Origin: Pleomorphomonas sp. PLEO
GTDB lineage: Bacteria > Pseudomonadota > Alphaproteobacteria > Rhizobiales > Pleomorphomonadaceae
Direction of reading: 5' to 3'
Length of the DNA: 64,000 nucleotides
Assembly (NCBI RefSeq): GCF_041320595.1
Contig: NZ_CP166625.1
Span: 4,524,001 to 4,588,000 of the forward strand
Both the position numbers and the translations under genes were made by a program. The notes beneath the pieces were generated by a model. It was not told the origin of the DNA. It made no database searches and worked only from the letters and a program-made list of their open reading frames with translations. Positions 55,941 through 64,000 of the stretch are shown piece after piece. Each line of letters starts with the position of its first letter. The first letter of the stretch is position 1.

Positions 55941-56846
55941 ATGGCGCGTTCTGAAATCAATCGATCGGGCGAAATGGAGGTTTTCGTTTGCGTCGTCGAG
56001 CAGGGCGGCTTTTCCGCCGCCGCCCGCGTGTGTCGCATGACGCCGTCGGCCGTCAGCAAGCTGGTCGCACGCTTGGAAACGCGGCTTGGAACGCGTCTCG
56101 TCAATCGCTCGACCCGCGCTTTTCAGCTGACGCCGGAGGGGTGCGCCTTCTATGAGCGGGCGACGCGCATTCTGGCCGATATCGAGGACGCCGAGCGGAG
56201 TGCCGGCGCCGGCGAACAGCCGGTAGGCCGTATCCGGCTGAACACCAGTGCGTCGTACGCCACCCATGTGCTCGCGCCGATCCTGCCGGAGTTTCTGGAG
56301 CGCAACCCCGGCGTGACGCTAGATCTGATCCAGACCGACCTAGTCGTCGATCTCTTGTCGGAGCGCACCGATGTGGCGGTTCGCGCCGGACCGCTCAAGA
56401 GTTCCAGTCTGGTTGCTCGCAAGCTCGGCGATAGCGCAATGGTCGTCGTTGGGGCACCCGCATATCTGGCCCGCTTCGGCGAGCCAAAGACCATCGACGA
56501 CCTCGATCACCACACTCGCCTTGGCTTCGGTTATGTCCGCGTGCTCGACGGATGGCCGATGAAGGCAAATGGCGAAACGGTGGTCATCCCTACCGTGGGA
56601 CGCGTGACGGCGAGCGATGGCGAAGCGTTGCAGCGGTTGGCGCTCGGCGGTGCCGGCCTTGCACGCCTTGCCGGCTTCACGGTTCGTGGCGACATTGCCG
56701 CAGGTCGGCTTGTCCCGGTTCTCGAAGAGCTGAATCCCGGCGATCGCGAGACGTTCCACGCCATCCATACCGGCCAGGGCGGCCCCCTCCCCTCGCGGGT
56801 GCGGGCGCTGCTGGACTTCCTCGCCCTGCGAGGAAAGGTTTCATAG
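55941..56846 (+). CDS. LysR-family transcriptional regulator
   Basis: 301 residues with the N-terminal helix-turn-helix EVFVCVVEQGGFSAAARVCR, MTPSAVSKLVARLETRLGTR and LVNRSTRAFQLTPEG. The effector domain starts IRLNTSASYATHVLAPILPE. It is of the large AaeR/DsdC-like subgroup common next to MFS or oxidoreductase genes. It diverges from the MFS-AKR pair across 101 bp. Confidence 0.94.
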   Translation: MARSEINRSGEMEVFVCVVEQGGFSAAARVCRMTPSAVSKLVARLETRLGTRLVNRSTRAFQLTPEGCAFYERATRILADIEDAERSAGAGEQPVGRIRLNTSASYATHVLAPILPEFLERNPGVTLDLIQTDLVVDLLSERTDVAVRAGPLKSSSLVARKLGDSAMVVVGAPAYLARFGEPKTIDDLDHHTRLGFGYVRVLDGWPMKANGETVVIPTVGRVTASDGEALQRLALGGAGLARLAGFTVRGDIAAGRLVPVLEELNPGDRETFHAIHTGQGGPLPSRVRALLDFLALRGKVS

Positions 56847-56878
56847 CCGATATTCCTGTTTGCAAACCGTCTGCCATG

Positions 56879-57319
56879 TCAGGCGTGCTGACGGCGTTTG
56901 TTGACCGGCTCGAGCGGTTGGCCGGCACCGACGCCGCCGCCGAGATCAGCAAGGATAGGGCAGTCGGGGCGATCGTCACCGTGGCAACAGACGACCAGGT
57001 TGGACAAGGTGTCGACCATACCCTGCATCTCGGCAATGCGAGTCCTTAGAGACTCGATGTGCTCGCTTGCCACGTGGTGAACGTCGCGGCTGGCGCGATT
57101 ACCGTCGCGCCAAAGCGACAGCAGTTCGGCGATCTCGACCATCTCGAACCCCAACCCGCGCGCCCGTCGAATGAAGCGCAGCTCGTGAACGTCGACGGCA
57201 CCATAGTCGCGGTAACCATTGTCACGCCGAGCCGCCGGCCGCAGCAGGCCCGTTGATTCATAGTAGCGGATCATTTTGGCCGTGACGCCCGACGCCTTGG
57301 CCGCTTCGCCGATGTTCAT
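56879..57319 (-). CDS. cueR: CueR-type MerR-family copper regulator
   Basis: 146 residues from ATG 57319 (MNIGEAAKASGVTAKMIRYY), which has AAGGA nine bases upstream; ATG 57334 is an alternative. The MerR helix-turn-helix and wing are followed by a dimerisation helix and the metal-binding loop with Cys in CCHGDDRPDCPIL, the Cu(I)/Ag(I) pattern. It acts by untwisting a promoter with a long spacer. It is divergent from the CopA-type ATPase gene, whose promoter carries the matching dyad. Confidence 0.93.
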   Translation of the reverse strand: MNIGEAAKASGVTAKMIRYYESTGLLRPAARRDNGYRDYGAVDVHELRFIRRARGLGFEMVEIAELLSLWRDGNRASRDVHHVASEHIESLRTRIAEMQGMVDTLSNLVVCCHGDDRPDCPILADLGGGVGAGQPLEPVNKRRQHA

Positions 57320-57408
57320 AGGACGATCCTTCATGGAGACGATCGGAACCTGGCGCCTTCGCCTTGGTTGTACGCTCAGCACCTTCGGTTCGACGACAAT
57401 TATACGCT

Positions 57409-57439
57409 TGACCTTACCATGATGGGAAGGTCGATCGTC
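57409..57439 (+). promoter_or_regulatory. CueR-regulated copA promoter
   Basis: TTGACC (57409-57414) and a weak -10 GATCGT (57434-57439) are 19 bp apart, the over-long spacing MerR proteins correct. Between them the dyad ACCTTACC (57412-57419) and GGGAAGGT (57425-57432) matches 7 of 8 positions, in the style of CueR sites. Confidence 0.8.
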
Positions 57440-57495
57440 GGTGACATCACCACCGCCGTCCAATTTGGCGGCGCCGAACCGAAACGGAGCGCGAC

Positions 57496-59937
57496 ATGCC
57501 GCAAGATCATCACCACGGCTCTTCCCCGCAGGCTCACGACGGGGAGTCCTCGAAACGCGAAGCCCACGATCACGGGGAGCACGGCCGTTGCGATGGCGAG
57601 GGATGCCACGGCCACCATCATCACCCCGCATCAGAAAGTAATGCCCAGACGGTCAAGGATCCGGTCTGCGGCATGACGGTCGATCCCGCCACTGCCAAAT
57701 ACCGAACCGAACACGGTGGGGCGACCTACTATTTCTGCTCGGAAGGATGCCTCACGAAATTCAAGGCCGATCCGCAACGCTACCTCGCGCCCACCGCTGT
57801 CGAAGCGCACAGCGCCGCACCGAAGGGCACGATTTACACCTGCCCGATGCATCCGGAAATCCACCAGACGGGGCCAGGAACTTGCCCGATCTGCGGTATG
57901 GCGCTGGAACCCGAGGTGGCCTCCGCCACAGACGAGCCGAACCCGGAACTGATCGACATGACCCGCCGGTTCAAGGCTGGCCTCGTCGTGACCCTGCCCA
58001 TCGTCGCGCTGGAGATGGGTGGACATTTCCTCGGCCTCGACCATTTCATTGGACCGCACCTTTCGGCCGTCTTGCAATTTCTGCTAGCGACGCCTGTGGT
58101 TCTCTGGACCGGTTGGCCGTTCCTCGTGCGCGGCTGGAGATCGGTGGTCAGCGGCGCTCTCAACATGTTCACCCTGATCGCCATGGGTACAGGCATCGCC
58201 TGGGTCTACAGCATCGTCGCCACCTTCGCACCGGGGCTGTTCCCGGCGGAGTTCCGGACTTCGGAGGGCGCCGTGGCCGTCTATTTCGAAGCCGCGGCGG
58301 TTATTACAGTGCTCGTATTGCTCGGGCAGGTTCTCGAACTCAGGGCGCGTGAGCGAACGTCGGGCGCAATCAAGGCGCTGCTCAACCTTGCGCCGGCGAC
58401 GGCTCACCAGTTCGCCGCCGATGGCAGCGAGCTGGAAGTCGAACTCACTGCAATCGTAGTTGGCGATCGGCTGCGTGTCCGCCCCGGCGACAAGGTGCCG
58501 CTGGATGGCGAAGTGCTGGAGGGTCGCTCCAACGTCGATGAATCCATGATCACCGGCGAACCGCTTCCTGTGGCCAAGACGGCCGGCGCCAAGGTGATCG
58601 GAGGCACGCTCAACGGACAAGGCAGCTTCGTCATGCGCGCCGACCGGATCGGGGCCGACACGATGCTGGCCCAGATCGTTGAGACCGTGGCGAAGGCACA
58701 ACGCTCTCGCGCTCCGATCCAGCGACTTGCCGATCAGGTTTCGGCTTGGTTCGTGCCAGCGGTTCTGGCAGCTGCCGCACTCGCCTTTATCGCCTGGGCG
58801 GTATTCGGCCCGTCGCCGTCCCTGTCTTATGGCCTGGTTGCCGCCGTCAGCGTGCTTATCATCGCCTGCCCGTGCGCACTCGGCCTCGCCACGCCGATGT
58901 CGATCATGGTGGGCGTGGGGCGTGGGGCAAGCCAGGGTGTGCTCATCCGCGATGCGGAGGCGCTGGAACGCATGGAAAAGGTCGACGTGCTCGTCGTCGA
59001 CAAGACGGGAACGCTCACCGAAGGCAAGCCGAAGGTGACGGCGATCAAGACGCTGCCGGGCGTTGACGAAGCCGAATTGCTAACTTTGGCCGCCAGCTTG
59101 GAGCGTGCGAGCGAGCATCCGCTGGCCGCCGCTATCGTGGCAGCGGCCGAAGAACGCGGACTGCGACTAAAGCCGACTGCCGATTTCGACGCTCCCTCAG
59201 GTAAAGGCGTTGCCGGAACGGTGGAGGATCGGCGCATCCTGCTCGGCAATAGGCGACTTCTGCAAGAAGCGGGGATTGAGGCCGCCGAGCTCGAATCCAT
59301 CGCCGCCTCGCTCCGGAATGAAGGTGCGACGGCCATTCTCGCCACCATCGATGGCCATCCCGCCGGGGTCATCGCCATCGCCGACCCAGTGAAGGTTTCG
59401 ACACAAGAGGCGCTCCGCGCTTTGCAGGCTGATGGTATCCACATCGTCATGCTGACTGGCGACAATCGCGCTACCGCCGAGGCCGTCGCCCGTCGCCTGG
59501 GTATCGACGAGGTGAAAGCGGAAGTGTTGCCCGCCGAGAAGGGCGACGTGGTCGCGGCCTTGCGTAGGCAGGGCAAGATCGTCGCCATGGCAGGCGACGG
59601 TGTGAATGACGCACCGGCGCTCGCAGCGGCCGATGTCGGCATCGCCATGGGAACGGGGACCGATGTTGCTATCGAAAGCGCCGGTGTGACGTTGCTGCGC
59701 GGCGATCTCAGCGGCATCGTCAAGGCGCGTCAGCTGAGCCAGGCAACCATGCGCAATATCCGCCAGAACTTGGCTCTTGCCTTTGTCTATAACGTCGCCG
59801 GCATTCCGATTGCCGCCGGCGTGCTTTATCCCGCCTTCGGCGTGGTTCTGTCGCCGGTGGTCGCCGCCGCGGCCATGGCGCTCTCCTCGGTCAGCGTCAT
59901 TGCCAATGCACTGCGGCTTCGCCAGGCTAAGTCTTGA
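57496..59937 (+). CDS. copA: Copper-translocating P1B-type ATPase (CopA-like) with YHS and HMBD domains
   Basis: 813 residues. A His-rich N-terminus (about 1-47) leads to a YHS domain ([20 protein letters not shown], about 53-98) and a short metal-binding domain ([20 protein letters not shown], about 112-138); no HMA (CxxC ferredoxin-like) domain is present. Eight membrane helices carry the CPC motif C458-P459-C460. Catalytic motifs are TGE, D502-KTGT, the HP motif in ASEHPLAA, and [10 protein letters not shown]. It exports Cu(I) (or Ag) from the cytosol. It is controlled by the divergent CueR-type regulator. Confidence 0.95.
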   Translation: MPQDHHHGSSPQAHDGESSKREAHDHGEHGRCDGEGCHGHHHHPASESNAQTVKDPVCGMTVDPATAKYRTEHGGATYYFCSEGCLTKFKADPQRYLAPTAVEAHSAAPKGTIYTCPMHPEIHQTGPGTCPICGMALEPEVASATDEPNPELIDMTRRFKAGLVVTLPIVALEMGGHFLGLDHFIGPHLSAVLQFLLATPVVLWTGWPFLVRGWRSVVSGALNMFTLIAMGTGIAWVYSIVATFAPGLFPAEFRTSEGAVAVYFEAAAVITVLVLLGQVLELRARERTSGAIKALLNLAPATAHQFAADGSELEVELTAIVVGDRLRVRPGDKVPLDGEVLEGRSNVDESMITGEPLPVAKTAGAKVIGGTLNGQGSFVMRADRIGADTMLAQIVETVAKAQRSRAPIQRLADQVSAWFVPAVLAAAALAFIAWAVFGPSPSLSYGLVAAVSVLIIACPCALGLATPMSIMVGVGRGASQGVLIRDAEALERMEKVDVLVVDKTGTLTEGKPKVTAIKTLPGVDEAELLTLAASLERASEHPLAAAIVAAAEERGLRLKPTADFDAPSGKGVAGTVEDRRILLGNRRLLQEAGIEAAELESIAASLRNEGATAILATIDGHPAGVIAIADPVKVSTQEALRALQADGIHIVMLTGDNRATAEAVARRLGIDEVKAEVLPAEKGDVVAALRRQGKIVAMAGDGVNDAPALAAADVGIAMGTGTDVAIESAGVTLLRGDLSGIVKARQLSQATMRNIRQNLALAFVYNVAGIPIAAGVLYPAFGVVLSPVVAAAAMALSSVSVIANALRLRQAKS

Positions 59938-59954
59938 AGACGTTCAAATAAAAA

Positions 59955-59978
59955 GGGGCGGGATAACGATCCCGCCCC
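59955..59978. terminator. Bidirectional terminator between copA and the CUT2 transporter
   Basis: GGGGCGGGAT (59955-59964) pairs perfectly with ATCCCGCCCC (59969-59978) around AACG. The minus-strand side is followed by TTTTTATTT, a good tail for the binding-protein operon; the plus side (ATAGGTTATTG) is weaker. Confidence 0.88.
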
Positions 59979-60003
59979 ATAGGTTATTGTATTATTGCGC
60001 CAA

Positions 60004-60963
60004 TTACTTGATGGCGCCCGACTTCTTGTGGATCTCGATGAACGTGGCGACGTTGTCCTTGGTCACCAGCGGGCAATCGATGTCGGTGTCGATCTGGGTG
60101 ATCTTGCCGGTCAGCAGGTCATGAGCAACGCTGACGTTCTTGGCGGCGAGGTCATAGGCATTCTGCAGCGCCGTGGACGTCATCTTGCCAGACTGGATCA
60201 GCAGCATCGCCTCAGCGGTACCGTCGACGCCGTAGGCGAGGATCTTGGCGAACTTCGGATCGTCCTTGACGACTTCCAGGGCGCCGGCGGCCATGTTGTC
60301 GTTCATGGATACGATGGCGTCGATCTTGTCGTTGGCCTGGACCCAGTCTTCCATGTAGCGCATGGCTTCTTCTTTGTTCCAATGCGCAATCTGCTCGCCG
60401 ACGATCTTCACGTCGGTACGCTTGTCGAAGAATTCCTTCTGCCAGGCGTCACGACGCATATCGGCGTGCATGTTGCCTGACGGACCGTCCAGAACGACAA
60501 CGTTGGCGCCCTGCGGGATCTGGGTGATAGCCAGACGGGCGTTCACGGCAGCCTGCTCATACGGATCGGCGTCGACCGATGATGAGCCGGGGATGTTCTT
60601 GATGCGCGCGTTGGTGGTAATGACCTTGACGCCATCCTTGACGGCCTGCTCGACATAGGGACGCTGAGCTTCGCCGTTGTTCGGCTGAACGATGATCAGG
60701 TCGTACTTGTTGGCGACGGAGTTCTCGATGAACGCGTTCTCCTTGGCATCGTCCGCCTGGGAGTCCATGACGTCGACCGTCATATCCGGGTACTTCTTGA
60801 CTTCGTCCATGATGCCGTTGGCCAGCCAGGCGGCAAAGGAGTCGGCCTGGGCGCGGGCGATGAACGCGATCTTATAGTTCTGAGCCTGAGCAACCGTCGT
60901 CGCAGCCAAACACAGGGCAGCCACAGCCGTAACGGTACGGAGCGTTTTCATAAACTTCGTCAT
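60004..60963 (-). CDS. CUT2 sugar ABC transporter, substrate-binding protein (RbsB-like)
   Basis: 319 residues from ATG 60963 with GGAGGAG upstream. The signal peptide is MKTLRTVTAVAALCLAATTV, with cleavage near AQAQN. The mature protein is of the periplasmic-binding-protein type 1 (ribose-like) fold: YKIAFIARAQADSFAAWLAN, VVVLDGPSGNMHADMRRDAW, AIVSMNDNMAAGALEVVKDD and ILAYGVDGTAEAMLLIQSGK. A pentose or polyol is likely given the kinase further upstream in the operon. It is the last gene of the operon and is followed by a strong terminator. Confidence 0.93.
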   Translation of the reverse strand: MTKFMKTLRTVTAVAALCLAATTVAQAQNYKIAFIARAQADSFAAWLANGIMDEVKKYPDMTVDVMDSQADDAKENAFIENSVANKYDLIIVQPNNGEAQRPYVEQAVKDGVKVITTNARIKNIPGSSSVDADPYEQAAVNARLAITQIPQGANVVVLDGPSGNMHADMRRDAWQKEFFDKRTDVKIVGEQIAHWNKEEAMRYMEDWVQANDKIDAIVSMNDNMAAGALEVVKDDPKFAKILAYGVDGTAEAMLLIQSGKMTSTALQNAYDLAAKNVSVAHDLLTGKITQIDTDIDCPLVTKDNVATFIEIHKKSGAIK

Positions 60964-61042
60964 TTGTATCTCCTCCAAGATATCCTACCGAAGGGGCAAC
61001 TATCGACAGATACGGCCCCACTAATCCTCCAAAGCGAATGCA

Positions 61043-62050
61043 CTAACCTTTAGCCTCCTTTCGCTCAGTCGGTATTTTGGCCGCGCCAAGAGTCTTCCTG
61101 GTGCGATTGACTTTGGCCCACATGTCGTAGCCGACAGCCAGGGCGATGATCGCGCCCTTGATGACTTGCTGCAGATACGAATCCACGCCGGCCAAATTCA
61201 TGATATTGTTAAGGAACCCAACGATGAACGCGCCGGCAAGCGTTCCTCCGGCCGTTCCAAGCCCGCCGGAAAAACTGGTACCGCCGATGATCGCGGCTGT
61301 CAGAGCTTCGAATTCGTAGCCCTGACCTGAGTTGGGGGCGCCGACGTTGGTGCGGGCCATCAATATGATGCCAGCAAGGCCCACGAAGACACCGTTGATC
61401 AGATAGGCGCCGACCTTGATCCGACCGATATTGATGCCGGAGGCCCGGGCCGCCTCTTCGTTGCCCCCCACCGCGTAGAGCGAGCGACCGAAGCTTGTAT
61501 GGCCAAGAATGTACCAGGTCAGAATGCCGATAAGGATCATGAACAAGACTGGGATCGGAATAAATCCAATATTTCCCTGTCCGAACCAGATATAATCGCC
61601 AATCTGGTAGATGTTCTGGCCCTTCGTGAAGAGCAAAGCGATACCTCTGGCCATCGTCATCATCGCCAGCGTTGCGATGAACGCTGGAATATTGAAGCGC
61701 CGGACGAGGATGCCATTGACGAAGTTGCAGAGCACACCGACGATCAGACCGACGGCGAAGGCAAGGGACAGCGAGCCCGTTTCCTTGAAGACGTAGACCG
61801 AAAAGACGCCCGCCAGTGCCAGAACCGAGCCACAGGAAAGGTCCAGGAGGCCGCCGATGATGAGGATTGTTTCACCGAAGGCTAAGATCGTCGTGACGGA
61901 AATCTGAACCGAGATGTTCGATATATTTCGCGCGGATAGAAAATTCGGGCTCAGAAGATTGCAGACAATGATCATAGCGATAAGGACCAAATAAATGGAG
62001 TATCGCGACTTGATGGTCTGCCACTTCTCCCTCGTCATCAGGTTGTTCAT
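61043..62050 (-). CDS. CUT2 sugar ABC transporter permease (RbsC-like)
   Basis: 335 residues with about 8-10 membrane helices. RbsC-type signatures are present: LLDLSCGSVLALAGVFSVYV, FNIPAFIATLAMMTMARGIA and GTSFSGGLGTAGGTLAGAFI, with GVDSYLQQVIKGAIIALAV near the end. Start ATG 62050 has AAAGGGGCGG upstream. It lies between the ATPase and binding-protein genes; an intergenic repeat separates it from the ATPase gene. Confidence 0.94.
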   Translation of the reverse strand: MNNLMTREKWQTIKSRYSIYLVLIAMIIVCNLLSPNFLSARNISNISVQISVTTILAFGETILIIGGLLDLSCGSVLALAGVFSVYVFKETGSLSLAFAVGLIVGVLCNFVNGILVRRFNIPAFIATLAMMTMARGIALLFTKGQNIYQIGDYIWFGQGNIGFIPIPVLFMILIGILTWYILGHTSFGRSLYAVGGNEEAARASGINIGRIKVGAYLINGVFVGLAGIILMARTNVGAPNSGQGYEFEALTAAIIGGTSFSGGLGTAGGTLAGAFIVGFLNNIMNLAGVDSYLQQVIKGAIIALAVGYDMWAKVNRTRKTLGAAKIPTERKEAKG

Positions 62051-62130
62051 TTTCCGCCCCTTTAGATCTCGTCAACTCGAGTTTTTCCGGTGAATTCGGG
62101 CTCACCCAAAAAGCTCTATCTCTTTGTTAA

Positions 62131-62182
62131 GGCGCAGTTCCGGACGCAAAACCGGTTCCCACTTTTGCTGGAACTGCTCTGG
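62131..62182 (+). repeat. Rhizobial RIME/ABC-type intergenic palindrome, copy 2
   Basis: GCAAAA (62146-62151) and TTTTGC (62163-62168) enclose CCGGTTCCCAC, the same loop as at 29606. An outer 7-bp stem, CAGTTCC (62135-62141) with GGAACTG (62170-62176), adds a second arm. Stem bases differ from copy 1 but still pair. It lies within a transporter operon, between the ATPase and permease genes. Confidence 0.75.
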
Positions 62183-62189
62183 TCAGCGA

Positions 62190-63692
62190 TCAGACCGCTT
62201 TTCTGGTCATATTCATCGCGTAACGCATGATTACTTCTTGAGAAAACTCGTCTCTCTCGAGTTCGCCCGTTATCCGTCCCCCGGCCATCACGTACATCCG
62301 GTCGCACATGCCGATCAGCTCCGGAAGTTCAGAAGAGACCATGATGATCGACTTTCCCTCTCTTACGAGGTTCGTCATCAGCTTGTAGATCTCGAACTTT
62401 GCACCGACGTCGATACCACGCGTCGGTTCATCGAGAATGAGAATATCCGGATTCTGAAGCATCCACTTAGACAGGACGACCTTTTGCTGGTTTCCGCCGC
62501 TCAACGTACTGATTTGCACATCAATGGATGCCATCTTCACATTGATCTTCTTGCATATCTCTTCGACCCGACTTCTCTCCTTGGCCTTGTGCAGGTACCC
62601 TTTCTGGAAAAACTGGTCCATCGAGGCCAAGGTGACGTTTTCCTTGACGTCGCGGATCGGAACGATGCCGTAACGCCGCCGATCTTCGGACAGCATCACA
62701 ACGCCGTTCTTGATGCTGTCCTGAACATTGCGAACCTTAACCGGCGCGCCATGGACCTTCACGGTTCCACCGAAACGCTCGTCGAGGCCGAAGAGCGCAC
62801 GCATCACCTCTGTCCGCCCGGCGCCGACCAGACCGGCAAAGCCGACGATCTCGCCCTTCTTGACGTTGAAGGAGATATCGGAAAAGCCCGTGGGCCCGCT
62901 GAAATTCTCGACTTCCAGGACAACTTCGCCGACAGCAACGTCTTCCTTGGGATATCCTTGCCCCAGGGCGCGGCCGACCATCAGAGCAATGACGGAGTCA
63001 ATGTCGAACTTGTCCTTGGGCCGAGTCTCGATCACCTTACCGTCGCGCAGGATCGAGATCTCGTCGGCAATGCGGAAGATTTCGTCCATCTTGTGCGAGA
63101 TGTAGACGATGCCCTTTCCACGAGCACGAAGATCGGCGATCTTCTCAAAGAGAATTTCGATTTCCTTGTTGGTAATGGACGAGGTCGGCTCATCCATGAT
63201 GATGATGTCCGCATCTCTGGAAATGGCCTTCAGAATTTCCAACATCTGAAGGTTGGAGATCGACAGATCCTTCAGCTTGGTTTCCGGATCATAGGGCAGG
63301 TTTTCCTGCTTAAGCAGTTGAAGCGTCTTCTGCCGAATGGTCTTCCAATCGATCCGCCCGAACCTCTTCTTCGGCCAGCGGCCGGCGAAGAGGCTCTCCT
63401 CGATGGTCATTTCAGGCGTGTAGTTCAGTTCCTGAAAGATCATCGAAATACCCAGCTCACCCGCCCGGATCGGGGAGCTGACTTCGACCTTCTCGCCTCG
63501 GATCAACGTCTCGCCGCCATCAGGCTGGTAAATGCCGTTGATGATTTTCATCAACGTCGACTTGCCGGCGCCGTTTTCGCCGCACAGCACATGAACCGAA
63601 CCTTCCTTTACAGAAAAACAGACGTCTTCCAGCGCTTTCACACCCGGAAACGACTTGCTTATATTTCTGACCTCAAGAAGATTTTTTTGCAT
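62190..63692 (-). CDS. CUT2 sugar ABC transporter ATPase (RbsA-like, two NBDs)
   Basis: 500 residues from ATG 63692 (MQKNLLEVRNISKSFPGVKA). The first nucleotide-binding domain has Walker A GENGAGKST, Walker B DIIIMDEPTSSI and H-loop YISHKMDE, but its signature reads LSISNLQML where RbsA-type proteins usually have LSVGQ/LSIAQ. The second domain has a degenerate Walker A (GLVGAGRTEVM, normal for this family) and a good signature LSGGNQQK. A longer frame to 63947 overlaps the kinase gene and is rejected. It is 53 bp behind the kinase gene. Confidence 0.93.
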   Translation of the reverse strand: MQKNLLEVRNISKSFPGVKALEDVCFSVKEGSVHVLCGENGAGKSTLMKIINGIYQPDGGETLIRGEKVEVSSPIRAGELGISMIFQELNYTPEMTIEESLFAGRWPKKRFGRIDWKTIRQKTLQLLKQENLPYDPETKLKDLSISNLQMLEILKAISRDADIIIMDEPTSSITNKEIEILFEKIADLRARGKGIVYISHKMDEIFRIADEISILRDGKVIETRPKDKFDIDSVIALMVGRALGQGYPKEDVAVGEVVLEVENFSGPTGFSDISFNVKKGEIVGFAGLVGAGRTEVMRALFGLDERFGGTVKVHGAPVKVRNVQDSIKNGVVMLSEDRRRYGIVPIRDVKENVTLASMDQFFQKGYLHKAKERSRVEEICKKINVKMASIDVQISTLSGGNQQKVVLSKWMLQNPDILILDEPTRGIDVGAKFEIYKLMTNLVREGKSIIMVSSELPELIGMCDRMYVMAGGRITGELERDEFSQEVIMRYAMNMTRKAV

Positions 63693-63745
63693 CGAATGGG
63701 TCCTTGATCGGCCGGATGGCGAATGGGATCGACTTGGCGCGCGGG

Positions 63746-64000
63746 TCAATGCACGCCATGAACCTGGGCGAGCCGAGCCCGATAGAGACCGAAGGCGTCG
63801 TCGTAGGCAGACTTGCGGCCAACCGCCGGTGTTGTCGTCTTGTCGGCATCGAGGGTGACGCAACGATCGGCAATGGCGGCGATAGCCTCGCCCGCCCCGT
63901 TCGCCCGACCGTAGGCCCAGATCGCCTGGATCGCCGCGCCGAGACATCCGGCCTCATCGCCCGTGGGCACCACGATCTCGGCACCGGTCATGTCAGCGAC
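63746..64000 (-). CDS. FGGY-family sugar kinase, C-terminal end (xylulokinase-like, cut by window edge)
   Basis: Only the last 84 residues are in the window. They read VADMTGAEIVVPTGDEAGCL, GAAIQAIWAYG and so on to QVHGVH, matching the C-terminal ATP-domain end of FGGY kinases of the xylulokinase group (ADVTG...VPxGDEAGALGAA). Being upstream of and co-directional with the CUT2 transporter, it suggests a ketopentose- or pentitol-derived substrate. The frame is open to the window end; the ATG at 63991 is internal. Confidence 0.85.
   Translation of the reverse strand, partial: VADMTGAEIVVPTGDEAGCLGAAIQAIWAYGRANGAGEAIAAIADRCVTLDADKTTTPAVGRKSAYDDAFGLYRARLAQVHGVH

Noticed and set aside
62124-63707. 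527-residue plus-strand frame opposite the RbsA-like ATPase
   Set aside because: The minus strand encodes all ABC motifs; the plus frame shows no family resemblance.
1-64000. CRISPR array, tRNA, rRNA, insertion sequence or prophage
   Set aside because: No regularly spaced repeats, no cloverleaf-like sequence with conserved T-loop, no transposase, integrase or phage structural gene was found on either strand.

Overview
The window reads as a chromosome segment of a GC-rich alphaproteobacterium of the Hyphomicrobiales (Rhizobiales) type. The grounds are rhizobial-style inositol genes with a kinase-aldolase fused IolC, many CUT1 and CUT2 sugar ABC transporters, a PraR-like XRE regulator, an HWE-family histidine kinase, a kaiBC pair without kaiA, and two short palindromic intergenic repeats that resemble rhizobial RIME/ABC elements. 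I see no rRNA, tRNA, insertion sequence, phage gene or CRISPR array. The lineage is inferred from gene content, not from a marker gene.

Layout. 1-5.9 kb: iolC(partial)-iolD-iolB-iolA (myo-inositol catabolism), closed by a strong terminator. 6.1-8.5 kb: a chemoreceptor on the minus strand, then about 0.8 kb without a convincing gene. 9.3-12.9 kb: a GT4 glycosyltransferase with a C-terminal helical domain, translationally coupled to a GH130-type glycosidase/phosphorylase. 13.2-16.5 kb: an XRE regulator, a tandem-GNAT protein coupled to a 79-aa protein, a divergent LysR regulator and a possible 57-aa ORF. 16.8-20.2 kb: kaiC-kaiB-HWE histidine kinase operon. 20.3-25.9 kb: a GH65 phosphorylase fused to beta-phosphoglucomutase, preceded by an amidase homologue without its catalytic residues, with a divergent LacI regulator and two near-identical palindromic operators between them. 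26.0-26.7 kb: two small proteins (DUF2934; exported PepSY-like).

27.0-34.6 kb: LacI regulator, CUT1 sugar ABC transporter, an ADP-ribosylglycohydrolase-family gene interrupted by an in-frame TGA, and an ABC ATPase whose H-loop histidine is replaced by Arg192. 34.6-44.8 kb: a second CUT1 transporter divergent from lacI-GH94 phosphorylase-gluconokinase-Edd. Together these predict uptake and phosphorolysis of a glucosyl-gluconate (cellobionate-like) sugar into the Entner-Doudoroff pathway. 44.8-46.0 kb: HxlR regulator and divergent NAD(P)H:FMN reductase. 46.2-51.8 kb: IclR regulator divergent from a KDG-type aldolase, a YjhG/YagF-type xylonate dehydratase and a GntP-family permease (sugar-acid catabolism). 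51.9-56.8 kb: Gfo/Idh oxidoreductase, VOC protein, aldo/keto reductase, MFS exporter and LysR regulator. 56.9-59.9 kb: CueR-type MerR regulator and CopA-type copper ATPase. 60.0-64.0 kb: CUT2 sugar ABC transporter (binding protein, permease, ATPase) behind a sugar kinase cut by the window edge.

Taken together this is a carbohydrate-catabolism region: at least six separate sugar or sugar-acid loci, most with a dedicated LacI or IclR regulator beside a plausible operator. Several phosphorylases (GH65, GH94, probably GH130) recur, an energy-saving way to use oligosaccharides. The points I would check first are the TGA and the Arg192 in the 27-34.6 kb operon, the catalytically empty amidase, the predicted aldobionate locus, and the kaiBC-kinase operon.
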